Source: Saksenaea vasiformis B4078 (taxonomy: Eukaryota; Mucoromycota; Mucoromycetes; Mucorales; Saksenaeaceae). From it: DNA of 64,000 bases. Below, piece by piece: positions 17,218 through 28,999 of this stretch. Each line of letters starts with the position of its first letter. Within the stretch, counting starts at the first letter, position 1. The position numbers and the translations under genes are program-made. The stretch lies in assembly GCA_000697055.1 (NCBI GenBank), contig JNDT01002275.1:62001-126000 (forward strand). Reading direction: 5' to 3'. The notes under the pieces were generated by a model. That model was not told the origin of the DNA. It did no database searches and saw only the letters and a program-made list of their open reading frames with translations.

Positions 17218-17304
17218 TTATTTAATATTCTTTCCTTGCTTTTGTAACAATCTATGTCTGCTTTTTGCAATCCAAATTCCTTTGTCGGCAGCCCTTTGGT
17301 ATCA
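17218..17304 (-). other. Conserved tail beyond a premature TGA in paralogue A
   Basis: After TGA (17304-17302) the same frame stays open for 27 more codons to TAA at 17218-17220, reading YQRAADKGIWIAKSR and ending with GKNIK. Paralogue B has the matching tail with a Trp codon: EWYQRAAHDGYRIAESR to GQNIN. A one-base TGG to TGA change therefore removed the tail. Confidence 0.85.
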
Positions 17305-20300
17305 TTCCATTGCTTTGTCGATGTCTTCCTTTTCATATCCGCAGATGTCTCTAAGTCTGTTTTGCGCATCTTCATTTCCTTGATCTGCCAATTCCTCGTA
17401 TATTTCAATTGCCTTGTCAATGTCTCCTTTTTCATCTCTGTAAATATCTCCAAGCCTGATTAGCGCATCTTCATTTCCTTGACCTGCCGATTCCTCGTAT
17501 ATTTCAATTGCTTTGTCGATGTCTTCCTTCTCCGTCATGTAAATATCTCCAAGACTGATATTAGCCTCTTCATTTCCTTGATCAGCCCATTTCTTGTATA
17601 TTTCAATTGCTTTATCGATGTCTTTCTTTTGATATCTGTAGATGTCTCCAAGTCTGATTTGCGCATCTTCATTTCCTTGATCAGCCCATTTCTGGTATAT
17701 CTCAATTGCTTTGTCGATGTCTTCCTTCTCCTTTATGTAAATATCTCCAAGACTGGTTTGCGCCTTTTCATTTCCTTGATCAGCCCATTTCTTGTATATT
17801 TCAATTGCTTTGTCGATGTCTTTCTTGTCGTATCTGTAAACCTCTCCAAGTTTGATTTGCGCATCTTCATTTCCTTGATCAGTCCATTTTTCGTATATTT
17901 CAATTGCTTTGTCGATGTCTTTCTTGTCGTATCTGTAAACCTCTCCAAGTCTGATTTGCGCCTTTTCATTTCCTTGATCTGCCAATTCCTCGTATATTTC
18001 AATTGCTTTATCGATGTCTTTCTTTTGATATCTGTAGATGTCTCCAAGTCTGATTTGCGCATCTTCATTTCCTTGATCAGCCCATTTCTGGTATATCTCA
18101 ATTGCTTTGTCGATGTCTTCCTTCTCCTTTATGTAAATATCTCCAAGACTGATTTGCGCCTCTTCATTTCCTTGGTCAGCCCATTTCTTGTATATTTCAA
18201 TTGCTTTGTCGATGTCTTTCTTGTCGTATCTGTAAATATCACCCAGTTGGATTTGCGCCTCTTCATTTCCTTGGTCAGCCCATTCCTCGTATATTTCAAT
18301 TACTTTGTCGACGTCTTTCCTTTCATATCTGTAAATGTCTCGAAGTTTGATTTGCGCCTCTTCACTTCCTTGATCAGCCCATTTCTCGTATATTTCAATT
18401 GCTTTGTCGATGTCCCCCTTTTCATATCTGTAAATATCACCCAATCGGATTTGCGCCTCTTTATTCCCTTGGTCAGCCAATTTCTCGTATATCTCAATTG
18501 CTTTGTCGACGTCTTTTCTTTCATCTCTGTAAATATCTCCAAGTGTGATTTGCGCCCATTCATATCCTTGATCAGCGAGTTTTTCGTATATTCCAATTGC
18601 TTTGTCGATGTCACCCTTGTCATTTCTGTAAATATCACCCAGTTTGACTTGCGCATTTTCATTTCCTTGATCAGCCCATTTCTCGTATATTTCAGTTACT
18701 TTGTCGACGTGTTTCTTGTCATATCTGTAAATGTCTCCAAGACTGATTTCCGCCTTTATATTTCCTTGATCAGCCCATTTCTCGTATATTCCAATTGCTT
18801 TGTCGATGTCCCCCTTTTCATATCTATAAACATCACCCAGTAGCTTTTGCGCCTCTTTATTTCCTTGGTCAGCCCATTTCTCGTATTTTTCAATTAATTT
18901 GTCGATGTCTTTCTTGCCATATCTGTAAATATCTCTAAGTCTGATTAGCGCATCTTCATTTCCTCGTTCAGCACATCTCTCGTATGTTTCAATTGCCTTG
19001 TCAATATCCTCTTTTTCGTCTCTGTAAATATCTCCAAGACTGATTTGCGCCTCTTCATTTCCTTGATCAGCCCATTTCTCGTATATCTCAATTGCTTTGT
19101 CGATGTCTCCCTTGTCATATCTGTAAATACCACCCAGTTCGACTTGCGCATTTTCATATCCTTGATCAGCCCATTTCTCGTATATTTCAATTGCTTTGTC
19201 GATGTGTTTCTTGTCATATCTGTAAATGCTTTGAAGTCTGATTTGCGCCCCTTCATTTCCTTGATCAGCCCATTTCTGGTATATCTCAATTGCTTTGTCG
19301 ATGTCTTCCTTCTCCTTTATGTAAATATCTCCAAGACTGGTTTGCGCCTTTTCATTTCCTTGATCAGCCCATTTCTTGTATATTTCAATTGCTTTGTCGA
19401 TGTCTTTCTTGTCGTATCTGTAAACCTCTCCAAGTTTGATTTGCGCATCTTCATTTCCTTGATCAGTCCATTTTTCGTATATTTCAATTGCTTTGTCGAT
19501 GTCTTTCTTGTCGTATCTGTAAACCTCTCCAAGTCTGATTTGCGCCTTTTCATTTCCTTGATCTGCCAATTCCTCGTATATTTCAATTGCTTTATCGATG
19601 TCTTTCTTTTGATATCTGTAGATGTCTCCAAGTCTGATTTGCGCATCTTCATTTCCTTGATCAGCCCATTTCTGGTATATCTCAATTGCTTTGTCGATGT
19701 CTTCCTTCTCCTTTATGTAAATATCTCCAAGACTGGTTTGCGCCTTTTCATTTCCTTGATCAGCCCATTTCTTGTATATTTCAATTGCTTTGTCGATGTC
19801 TTTCTTGTCGTATCTGTAAACCTCTCCAAGTTTGATTTGCGCATCTTCATTTCCTTGATCAGTCCATTTTTCGTATATTTCAATTGCTTTGTCGATGTCT
19901 TTCTTGTCGTATCTGTAAACCTCTCCAAGTCTGATTTGCGCCTTTTCATTTCCTTGATCTGCCAATTCCTCGTATATTTCAATTGCTTTATCGATGTCTT
20001 TCTTTTGATATCTGTAGATGTCTCCAAGTCTGATTTGCGCATCTTCATTTCCTTGATCAGCCCATTTCTCGTATATTTCAATTGCTTTGTCGATGTCTTT
20101 CTTTTGATATCTGTAGATATCTCCAAGTCTGATTTGCGCATCTTCATTTCCTTGATCAGCCCATTTCTGGTATATCTCAATTGCTTTGTCGATGTCATTC
20201 TTTTCATTTCTGTAAGTTTGTCCAAGCTCCACTTGTGCCCGTTCATTTCCTTGATCAGCCCATTTCTCGTATATTTCAATTGCTTTATCGATGTCTTTTT

Positions 20301-22384
20301 TTTGATATCTGTAGATGTCTCCAAGTCTGATTTGCGCCGTTTCATTTCTCTGATTAGCCCATTTCTCGTATATGTCTATTGCTTTGTCGATGTCTCTCTT
20401 TTCATATCTGTAAAGGTCTCCAAGCCTGATTTGCGCGTCTTGCTCTCCTTGATCCGCTGCTTTTTGATACCATTCAATCGCTTTGTCGATGCCATTCTTT
20501 CTTGTTGTGTGTAACAATCCATGACGATAGATGTCTCCAAGACGAGTTTGTGCCAGCCAGCTACCTTTATGCGCTGCTTCCTTGTACGATTTGACCGCTT
20601 TGGCAATGTTCCTCATCGCTGTACTTCTCCCAGCGTAAATGTCCCCAATTCTAATATGTGCCATCCAGCTTCCTTGATCTGCTGCTTTCTCGTACCATTC
20701 AATTGCTTTTTTTTTGTCTTTTTTCACTCCGTCTGCGTCGCGGTACATATCTCCAAGTCTGATTTGTGCATGTGAACTTCCTTGACCTGCTGCTTTTTCG
20801 TACCATTCGATCGCTTTCATGATATCTTGATTGACCCCGTATCCACATATGTACATATCTCCAAGTCTCATCTGCGCCAACCGACTTCCTTTATCCGCTT
20901 CCCTTTGGAACTGTTCAACTACTGCGACATGGTCCCCCCCTACATATACTATCTGGCGGTATTTCTCGCGGACGGCGAGTAAAACCCGTTCGTTGAGGAC
21001 AATGTCGTTGTTGTAATCCTTGTTTGAGCTATGCTTATCTTTGTGTACGCCCCCGTGTATGTCTTCATGTATATCTTCAAGTCTGTCCCGTGAACGTTCG
21101 CTTCTATTATCGACAGATTCTCCTTCGGTGCTGATATTGCTGAGATCGTCATGATCACTAGCATCTCCGTCACTGAAAAGGGAACTATCAGGTTCGTTTT
21201 GCGCATTTCCTGGTCCAGGATCAGTCACTCTGTCGTTGCATTGATCCAAACTTCGCAATCCGCGATTCATATGGTCTTTATCACCTGCGTATCCGGTATC
21301 TTTCTTGTATTCTTTGCGAACTTCAGCCCGTTGACCAAAGTTGACATTAGGGAACGCCTTACTGTAAACCTCCTCCACTCGTAAACGTTCATCGGCGTCA
21401 AGAACGTTATACATTGGGTTCACCTCTTTAAACTGGATAATGGCTGGTTCAGACTTGGTACTTTCTTTCCAATCTTTTATTCCCTCCACGAAAAACAATC
21501 CGGAATCGCCGCCTATTATAAACTTGTCAGACAATTATAAGATAAGCTCTGAATAGTACCTATGATTTTCCAGTATTTGTGACTTTTGATTGCATTTGTA
21601 ACGTTTTCCGCTATAGCATTGCTGGAGCAAACCCCTTTATGTTCAGTTTGCGTTTCACTCTCATCATGAATCCATGTGCCTTCTGTCTTACAAGCAAGCA
21701 GACCGCCTAATTGAGGAAATTGTTATCTCTTGATACATCTGTACGCATCTAGTGTACCAAGTTGGATTTTTGACGGGTAGTAATACCCAAACCGTCCAAA
21801 CACTGTTTGTAGTGCTTCATATTTCTTCTGGTTGGTGTCTTCCTTCAAAGCACCTTGTATAGCTTGCTTGAAGATAGAAGTCGCTTTGAGAAGCTGGGGA
21901 GGTATCTGTACCTAGCACAAACCTTATTAACTGTACTACCACTAAACCACCATTGCATCCATACTTCCCCCCACGAAAAATAAGAAACTGAGTATTCGAT
22001 TGCATTATTTGCAAAGGGCATTTGATTCTCTTTACGTTCGCAGCAACTACGTTCAGCAGCAATGTCGTACACAGATCTCTGACGGAAGCTATCATCACGC
22101 AACAATTTGTCCATGAAGTAATCCGTTTCGATGGTTTTCGTGCATGCATATTCCACGAACGATTCGTCACGAGGATACTCATGAAGAAGTCTTAGCATAT
22201 TATACTTCCCCGGTTTGATTTCCATCGCAGGGTATTCAGCAGTGTATCCGTCAAAATGAAGACCTCGTGTGCATCGGTTGAAAACATCATATGCCAAAAA
22301 CGTACTGAACTTTGGAAAGTGTTAGAGAAGTATAAAGACGAAATGGGGTCGTATCTTTACATTAGGTGGTAGTTTCTTTTCCAT
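17302..22384 (-). CDS. Giant Sel1-like repeat protein (paralogue A)
   Basis: Five exons: 22384-22361, 22309-21965, 21911-21758, 21706-21560, 21512-17302. They sum to 4881 nt (1626 residues) and match the exon phases and lengths of paralogue B exactly for exons 1-4. The first ~200 residues (MEKKLPPN, RCTRGLHFDGYTAEYP, FGYYYPSKI, KSHKYWKIIGGGDSGLFFVEG) form a region I do not recognise. Then comes an acidic Ser/Asp-rich linker, then roughly 36 Sel1-like units. The early units are ~36 residues (Sel1 norm, with GYGV, DGVKKD); the rest are 33-residue units on the pattern DIDKAIEIYEKWADQGNEDA. Sel1 arrays are helical-solenoid scaffolds that bind other proteins; partners are unknown. It ends at a TGA that replaces a conserved Trp codon, so the last ~28 residues are lost unless read through. 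Confidence 0.85.
17320..20450. repeat. 99-bp tandem coding repeat array with higher-order copies
   Basis: About 31 tandem 99-bp units (33 codons) within exon 5 of paralogue A. A segment at about 17595-18088 appears identical line by line to 19575-20068 (offset 1980 bp). A four-unit block repeats again at an offset of 396 bp (around 19335 and 19731). Such identity among otherwise diverged units points to recent unequal crossing-over or gene conversion. Confidence 0.9.
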
Positions 22385-22708
22385 GCGAAGACGTCGTTGA
22401 AAGTAAGGAGAGATATGTTGTATAACTTATCATGCTCTTATAGTCATAAACTGTGGGAACTGCGCCGTTTGTATTCCGCTAAGGCTTATGCTAAGCCAAT
22501 GCCAAAGACAAACAGGAAAGTGAAACGAAATTAGAAATTTTCAGTTTGAAAGCATCTCTTCGTTGGGCGTAAACAAAGAAAATGGCCAATCCTAGACGCC
22601 ATAGACTACATGATCCACCCATCCTGTGGAAATGGCGCGAATACGCCGTAGAGTAACCCTTTATGGCGGATACGGCGATGTCCCAGTTTTGTTATATTTA
22701 CCGGCCAT

Positions 22709-22866
22709 GAATGAACTCATTGCTGTCTATATAAATTTTGCGTCCATCGAGGGACCAAGTCCAGTATGAATTTGTTACCAGCACACGTAGTAGTGACTCG
22801 CATAATCAAGTTTCTCCCTCAGCCCAAACTTGGCTATAGATCAACGTAAAAAAAGAAATATTCAAT
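22709..22866. mobile_element. MITE-like element, copy 2
   Basis: The left arm at 22709-22762 matches copy 1 well (GAATGAA ... AAATTTTGCGTCCATC ... GGACCAAGT). The right arm near 22830-22866 is strongly decayed. It sits about 325 bp upstream of the paralogue A start. Confidence 0.65.
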
Positions 22867-23325
22867 AAATAGTAACTGCCAAAGCCTAGACAACTAGAAT
22901 GTATTCCATAGTGACAGGGCATGACATTACTATGAGACACAGCTCTATACTTATACTTTAGCAGTTGCTTAATTTTGCAGGAACCAAGGTAGCATTAATA
23001 GTTTCATCTATTTTTATATGACATACTACAGGAACAAAGTAGCAACCTGTTGTGCGCAGTCCAATTTTAGCACACGAATTGGCTGATGCAGTGTGCAGTT
23101 CGAGAGATACTGTGATATGAAAGGAGATACTTGCGAGTACATCTGGTGGCAAGAGTGACACTTGGCTAAAGGAGACTGAGGCGTCAAACTTGGAATCATT
23201 GCGACGAGAAAAGTAGGGTATCAGGACAAAGGGAATAGGTCAAATTACTCCAAGAGGGAAAACAAGCATCACAAAATCTGGTTGACTCGTGTGACTAAAA
23301 GCCTATATGCTCGGAAACAACCGTC

Positions 23326-25794
23326 TCAGTTAATATTCTGTCCTTGTTCCTGTAGTTCTTTAAGTCTGCTTTCTGCAATACGATATCCGTCGTGAGCAGC
23401 TCTTTGATACCATTCAATTGCCTTGTCGATGTCTTTCTTCACTCCGATTCCATCTCTGTAAATATCTCCAAATCTGAGTTGCGCCCTTTCACTTCCTTGA
23501 TCAGCCCATTTCTCGTATATTTCAATTTCTTTGTCGATGTCCTTTTTTTCCTCCCTGTAAACGTCTCCAAGTCTGAGTTGCACATCTTCATTTCCACGAT
23601 CAGCCCGTTTCTCGTATATCTCAATTGCTTTATCAATGTCTTTCTTTTCCTTGCTGTAAATATCCAAGCCTGAGTTGTGCCCTTTCATTTCCTCGATCAG
23701 CCCATTTCTCGTATATCTCAATTGCTTTGTCGATGTCTTTTCTTTCGTAAACGTCTCCAAGTTCGATTTGCGCCTTTTCATTTCCTTGATCAGCCCATTT
23801 CGCGTAGATTTCAATTGCTTTGTCGATGTCTTTCTTTTCATGTCTGTAAATATCGCCAAGACTGATTTGCGCCTCTTGCTCTCCTTGATCTGCTGCTTTT
23901 TCGTACCATTCGGTTGCTTTGTCTGTCTTCGTTTACTCCATATATCCGTCCATATCTGTAGATCTCTCCCAAGACGGGTTTGTGCAACCCAACTACCTTC
24001 ATGCGCAGCTTTTTCGTACAATTTGATTGCTTTGTCAAGGTCTCTCATCTTTCCAATTTCCCACTTGTAGATATCCCCAAGATTGATTTGCGCCATCCAA
24101 CTTCCTTGATCTGCTGCTTTTTCGCACCATTTAATTGCTTTTTTGACGTCTTTTTTTACTCCGTCTGCATTACGGTACATATCTCCAAGTCTGAGTTGTG
24201 CATCCGAACTTTCTTGATGTGCTGCTTTTTCGTACCATTCGATCGCTTTCATGATATCTTGACTGACCCCGTATCCACATATGTACATATCTCCAGGTCT
24301 CATCTGTGCCAAGCGACTTCCTTTATCCGCTTCTTTCTGGTACCATTCAACTGCTGTGATATTGTCCCCCATTACCGTTATTATCTGGCGGTATTTCTCC
24401 CGAACAGCGAGTAAAGCCCGTTCGCTGACGGTGATATAATTATTGTGATTTTTTTTTGAGCTATCCTTGTCTTCGTGTGTGCCTGCAAGTCCGCTCTGTT
24501 CGCGTTCTCTTCTATGATACATATATTTTCCTTCGGTTTTGGTACTGTTGACATCATCATAATCACTAGCATCTTCATCACTGAATAGCGGACTATCAGG
24601 TTCATTTTGCATATTTTCGGGTCCATGATCAATCGCTCTGTCGCCGTATTCATCCAAACCTTGCAACCCACAATTCGCATCGCCTTTGTTGTGTATGTAC
24701 CCAGTATCTTTTTTATATTCTTTGCGAACTTCAACCCGTTGACCAAAGTTGACATTAGGGAACGCCTTATTGTAAACTTCCTCCACTTGTAAACGTTCAT
24801 CAGCGTCAAGGATGCTATACATTGGCTTCACGTCTTTGAACCGGATAATGGCTGGTTCAGACATGGTAGATTCTTTCCAGTTTTCTGTTCCCTCCACAAA
24901 AAACAACCCGGGGTCGCCACCTTACAAATTAGTCAAACGACCGTAACAGATCGATCATATATATGGTACCTATGACTTTCCAATATTTGTGATTTTTGAT
25001 TGCATTTGCAACGTTTTTCGCTATGTCATGGCTGGAGAAAGTTCCTCTGTGCCCAGTTTCCGTTGCACTCTCGTCGTGAATCCCTGTATCCTCCATCTTA
25101 CAAGCAAGCAGACCACCTTAATTAGGAGATTGTTACTTTATGTTACATCTGTATGTATTTAGAATACCGAGTAGGATTTTTGATGGGTAGTAATATCCAA
25201 ACCGCCCAAACACGGTTTGTAGTGCTTCGTACTTCTTCTGGTTGGTATGTTCATTCAAAGCATCTTGTATAGCTTGCTTGAAGATAGAGGTTGCTTTGAC
25301 AATTTCGGGAGCAAGCTGCACCTAGTGCAAACCTTATTAACTGTACTACCCACAAGCTACCATTGCGTCCTTACTTCTCCCCATGAAAAATACGAAGCTG
25401 AGTATTCAATTGCATTATTTGCGGAGGGTTGCTGGCTCTCTTTACGTGTGCAGCGATTACGCTCAGCAGCAATGTCGTATACAGATCTCTGGCGGGAACT
25501 GTCATCACGCAACGATTTGTCCATGAAGTAATCCGGCTCGATAATTTTCGAATATGTATATTCCACGAACGGTTTATCACGAGGATACTCATGAAGAAGT
25601 CTTAGTATATTATCATTCCCCGGTTCAATTTCCATTGCCGGGTATTCAGCAGTGTACCCATCAAAATGGAGGCCTCGTGTGCATCGATTGAAAATATCAT
25701 ATGCCAAAAACGTACTGAACTTTGGAAAGTGTTAGAGAAGTATAAAGACGAAACGGTAGCATAACTTTACATTAGGCGCTAATTTCTTTTTCAT
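23326..25794 (-). CDS. Sel1-like repeat protein (paralogue B)
   Basis: Five exons: 25794-25771, 25719-25375, 25321-25168, 25116-24970, 24920-23326, with a summed length of 2265 nt (754 residues). Exons 1-4 are the same length as in paralogue A (24, 345, 154, 147 nt). It has the same unrecognised N-terminal region and acidic linker, then about a dozen Sel1 units, ending EWYQRAAHDGYRIAESR with a normal stop. Within the repeats, three indels (extra G at 23968-23970, 2-nt loss near 23924, 2-nt loss near 23664) put about 100 codons into other frames before the frame is restored. The frame stays open but part of the solenoid is scrambled. It may be a functional divergent copy or a decaying one. Confidence 0.78.
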
Positions 25795-26113
25795 GTTAAG
25801 AGGTTGTTGAAGGTAGGAAAGAGACGTCGGATAGTCTATCGTGTTCTTATAGCCATAGACAATGGGAACTGAGCCATTTTTATTCCGCTAAGGTTGATGC
25901 TAAGCCAATGCCAAAGGCAAACAGGAAAGTGAAACAAGGTTCAGTTTGAAAGTATCTCTTCGTTAGACATAAAAGAAATGACTGTTCCTCGACACCATAG
26001 ACTATATTATCCACCATCCCACCCAAATGGCGCAGATATGGCATGGGATTAGCCTTTGGTGTTGATCAACGTTCCAATGACAACATCTAAGTCTTGTTAC
26101 ATCTACTAGGCAT

Positions 26114-26293
26114 GAATGAATCCTTGTTTCGTCTACAAACTTCGTTTCCATCGAGGGGCCAAGTCTATATAAGTGGCATACGGTTTTCTTGCTGATTTTT
26201 GTAGGATGACCACATACCCAATCCCCTTCCCTAACGGGAACCTGGCTCTTCATGGACGAAAAATTGCTATAGATTAGCATAAAAATTTGTTCA
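26114..26293. mobile_element. MITE-like element, copy 3
   Basis: Both arms are present: the left arm at 26114-26165 (GAATGAA ... TTTCCATCGAGGGGCCAAGT), and a right arm at about 26240-26293 matching copy 1's right arm (ATGGACG-AAAATT ... AGCATAAAAAT). It lies about 320 bp upstream of the paralogue B start, the same relative place as copy 2. Confidence 0.7.
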
Positions 26294-26299
26294 ATTGGG

Positions 26300-27500
26300 G
26301 GAGGCGGCATTAGTATCAAAGGTTTTATCCGTTTATTATCGTTAAACTCATGCAGCTGCCACAGATTTAGAATAGAAAGGACAGAGAATCGTCACCTACT
26401 TCGGGAGGTTGTGGTGGCGGCTGAAAAAGAAACGTAATATACAAGATCCTGTATATCCGTAGCGCATGACGTTCTCGGTCGGTGCACGCTATCTTGAAGT
26501 TGGCGGCTACAGTGCCGGATATTCTGTTAGAAGTCTGAAGATACAGAGAGTGCAACTCGAGGATGCATATGATGACAGACTATGATATTGTGAAGAGAGA
26601 TTGCGTGAGCAGAGTAGAGCAGTACAGAATGTAGCAGATCAAGGAAACATGAGAGCAATGATCACTTGAAGGACTTCAGAGCGAAAAATGGGCAGTCAAT
26701 CGAAACATAACTATTATCTTCCTTTTTCTGCAATTGCTGGTGTTTTAACACATCTCCTGAAAACAGAACAGCATCACTAGTAACGTTGAGTGTCTGTTTC
26801 CCGCTTTGCATAAAGAAAAATACCTTCTTATCCAGACAACAGCAAATAGCTTATGCTGATAGCTGAAAGGCAGGGCATGCTTTTCCGACTGGAAACCTCT
26901 CTTAACAATATGATCAAAGCAATGAGGATGACCATATCATACGAAGGAAAGGATTCATCTAGTAGTCCAGAGGACAAGGTCTCGTCAGTAGGTGCCGTAC
27001 CGAAGGAGTAGATACCTGGTCAAGAGACCCGTAACCATACAGGTCACACTGTGTAGCCTATGTGAAACCTAACGTGCTCCAAATTGTTTACCCAACGCGC
27101 AAAGCTGGTTGTACTACACAAAAGGATAGACACTGCTTTCATTCCGGTGAAAACACCTGTGCTTCTGCCGATGTGTTTTTCAAGTGTCTCATGCAACGGA
27201 TGAGGAACAACGAGTGATTCCTCTTGTTAGTCATCATCTATCCCGTGTAACACAGAAACCAGTTTCGGTGTACTCGCTCTTGTTAAGGTTCTGTACAGAA
27301 ATAAAATTCGTTTATTATCGTGCCAAAAGGAAAGGAGAGGAGAGGGAAAGAGAGATAGACGGTAACTCTTTAGTGTTTCAAAAAAAAAAAGATAAGGGGG
27401 ACAGGAAGATGTGTTTGCGTGTGTAAAATGAGAATTAACAAGAGATGATGAGATGAGCAGTAACGTACATGAAAGTTTGGAAAAAAAAAAGATATCGTGT
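26300..27500. other. Intergenic region, nothing recognised
   Basis: About 1.2 kb with only short open frames and no recognisable motif or repeat. A purine-rich tract lies near 27330-27420, downstream of the bZIP gene's stop. Confidence 0.4.
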
Positions 27501-27509
27501 CATTCAATG

Positions 27510-28652
27510 TCATGACAACTTCTTTTCCATATAAGCTATCACCTCTTTTAGTTCTTCTTCATCCACGACGGGTCCTGTCTGAGAGCATTTAGCATGCTTT
27601 TTCAGTTGATAGCATAAATCCTCCAAATCAAACTCCTCAAATCTTGGATGTTTTGTAAGCCTTTCCCAAATCTCAACACATGAGATGAGATGAGGGCCGG
27701 TGATGATTGTGTCGTTTAGTTGTTGACTAGCCATTTGCTCTGCAAATTTATCGAACATGGCTGTCATGCTATCGATTGATTTGTCGTCTTTTTCGTCCTC
27801 CAAAGGAACGGTTACGATGGGCACCGGATGTTTGGTAACTTCGTTGTTAAGGAAGCCGGACGCATCGAAGAGCGGCTCAGACAGTAATTGATTGTAAGCT
27901 GACGAGCATACTTCTTCCTTCAGTCGTTCACAAAAGGACACGCCATCCTTGTCGCGAATGCATGCAACGGCTGAGGAGGGTACACGTACGGGCTTTGGTG
28001 AGGGAGACGGTTCACGTGAGGGTATGGGTGTCTTTGGTTTCATTGTCATCATGGTAGAGTCCAAAGGACCTTTCGGTGATGGTGTTTCCATTCGTTGAAT
28101 GATCTCTTTGAGGCGCCGGTTTTCATTCTGCAGACGAGCGATTTGTTCTGCATGGGCAGCCTCCATTAATTTGATTTTCGTTTCCAGTTCCTTGACATAC
28201 CGCTCCTTGCGTTCGCGAAATGCGCGTTGTGCTGCCCGATTCTGCTCCTTACGTCGTTGCCGTTGATCCGTTGTCAAAGGCTGAAGTTGTTCGTGTTATT
28301 GAGAGGAAATTGTACGACAACTTATTCGACTTGCCTGGCTAAGATTCTCACCAGATAAGGAATGATCTGATGGTAACCATGAGACCCATGGAGCTCGTCA
28401 TTAGTTCATTTACCTGTAGTATACATACCATTAGGGTCTGTGTCTATAAAAAAAAAGCCGGGAAAAGGTGAGCAGAGAAGAGCAGTTAACTTGCTTAACC
28501 TTACGTAGTAACTTGTTTGGTTGATGAGAGCCGTCTAATTCTTCAAGCTTTCGTTTTTCCGTGTCCGAAACAGGTGAAATGACGGCGCAAGGGGCAATAG
28601 GTCGAAATGAAGAAGGCCATTGGGATGTTCTTCCTCGTGTAGATTGTGTCAT
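27510..28652 (-). CDS. AP-1-like bZIP transcription factor (Yap1/Pap1 type)
   Basis: Basic-leucine-zipper regulator of the fungal AP-1 family, which controls oxidative-stress and detoxification genes. The basic region KEQNRAAQRAFRERKERYV carries the Yap/Pap-type Gln and Phe-Arg contacts and is followed by a zipper (LETKIKLMEAAHAEQIARL). The C-terminal half has two Cys-containing segments: VACIRDKDGVSFCERLKEEVC in the middle, and a C-terminal Cys-rich domain with SCVEIWERL and KHAKCS. In Pap1/Yap1 these two regions form redox disulfides that mask a nuclear export signal. Exon 1 starts at the ATG at 28652. One or two small introns lie between about 28525 and 28280, and their exact junctions are uncertain. 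The main exon, 27510-28277, is secure. Confidence 0.9.
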
Positions 28653-28999
28653 GGTAAGAAAAAGAAGGTGACAAAAAATTTATGTTTTTTTTCTGCAAAG
28701 GTAACAAAATAACCCTGGTCACTTCGGAAAAACCAATCATCTTCAAGGGGAAAACATGAATGAACTATTTCTCATTTCTATTTGTTTCAGTTATAGATTT
28801 GGCATGGATTAGAAACATAGAAGGGCTTACTTCTTTATATATGAACCACCGTCACAAGCATAAGGTGGAGGGGATAAAGAAGAGCATATAAGTGGCATCT
28901 TATTTTATTTTTTGGAAAAAGTGTAACCTAACAAACAGTAAAAGGATCATGGCTATTTTTAGTTGTGGAAAAAAAAAAGAAAAAAAGTGTGGGGATTTG

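Noticed and set aside
17320..20450. CRISPR-like array because of regular ~99-bp spacing
   Set aside because: There are no short repeats with unique spacers; the whole unit is repeated and codes for protein.
17479..20514. Long plus-strand open frames (454 and 489 codons) opposite the Sel1 array
   Set aside because: They are the antisense of the 99-bp repeat, giving a monotonous hydrophobic repeat (FISLISPFLVYFNCF). The minus strand has introns, paralogue agreement and a known repeat family, so the plus frames are shadows.
21560..22384. Membrane-attack/perforin-like domain in the N-terminal region of the Sel1 paralogues
   Set aside because: Some blocks loosely recall Mucoromycota proteins I associate with that fold, but no diagnostic motif could be pointed to, so I leave the region unassigned.
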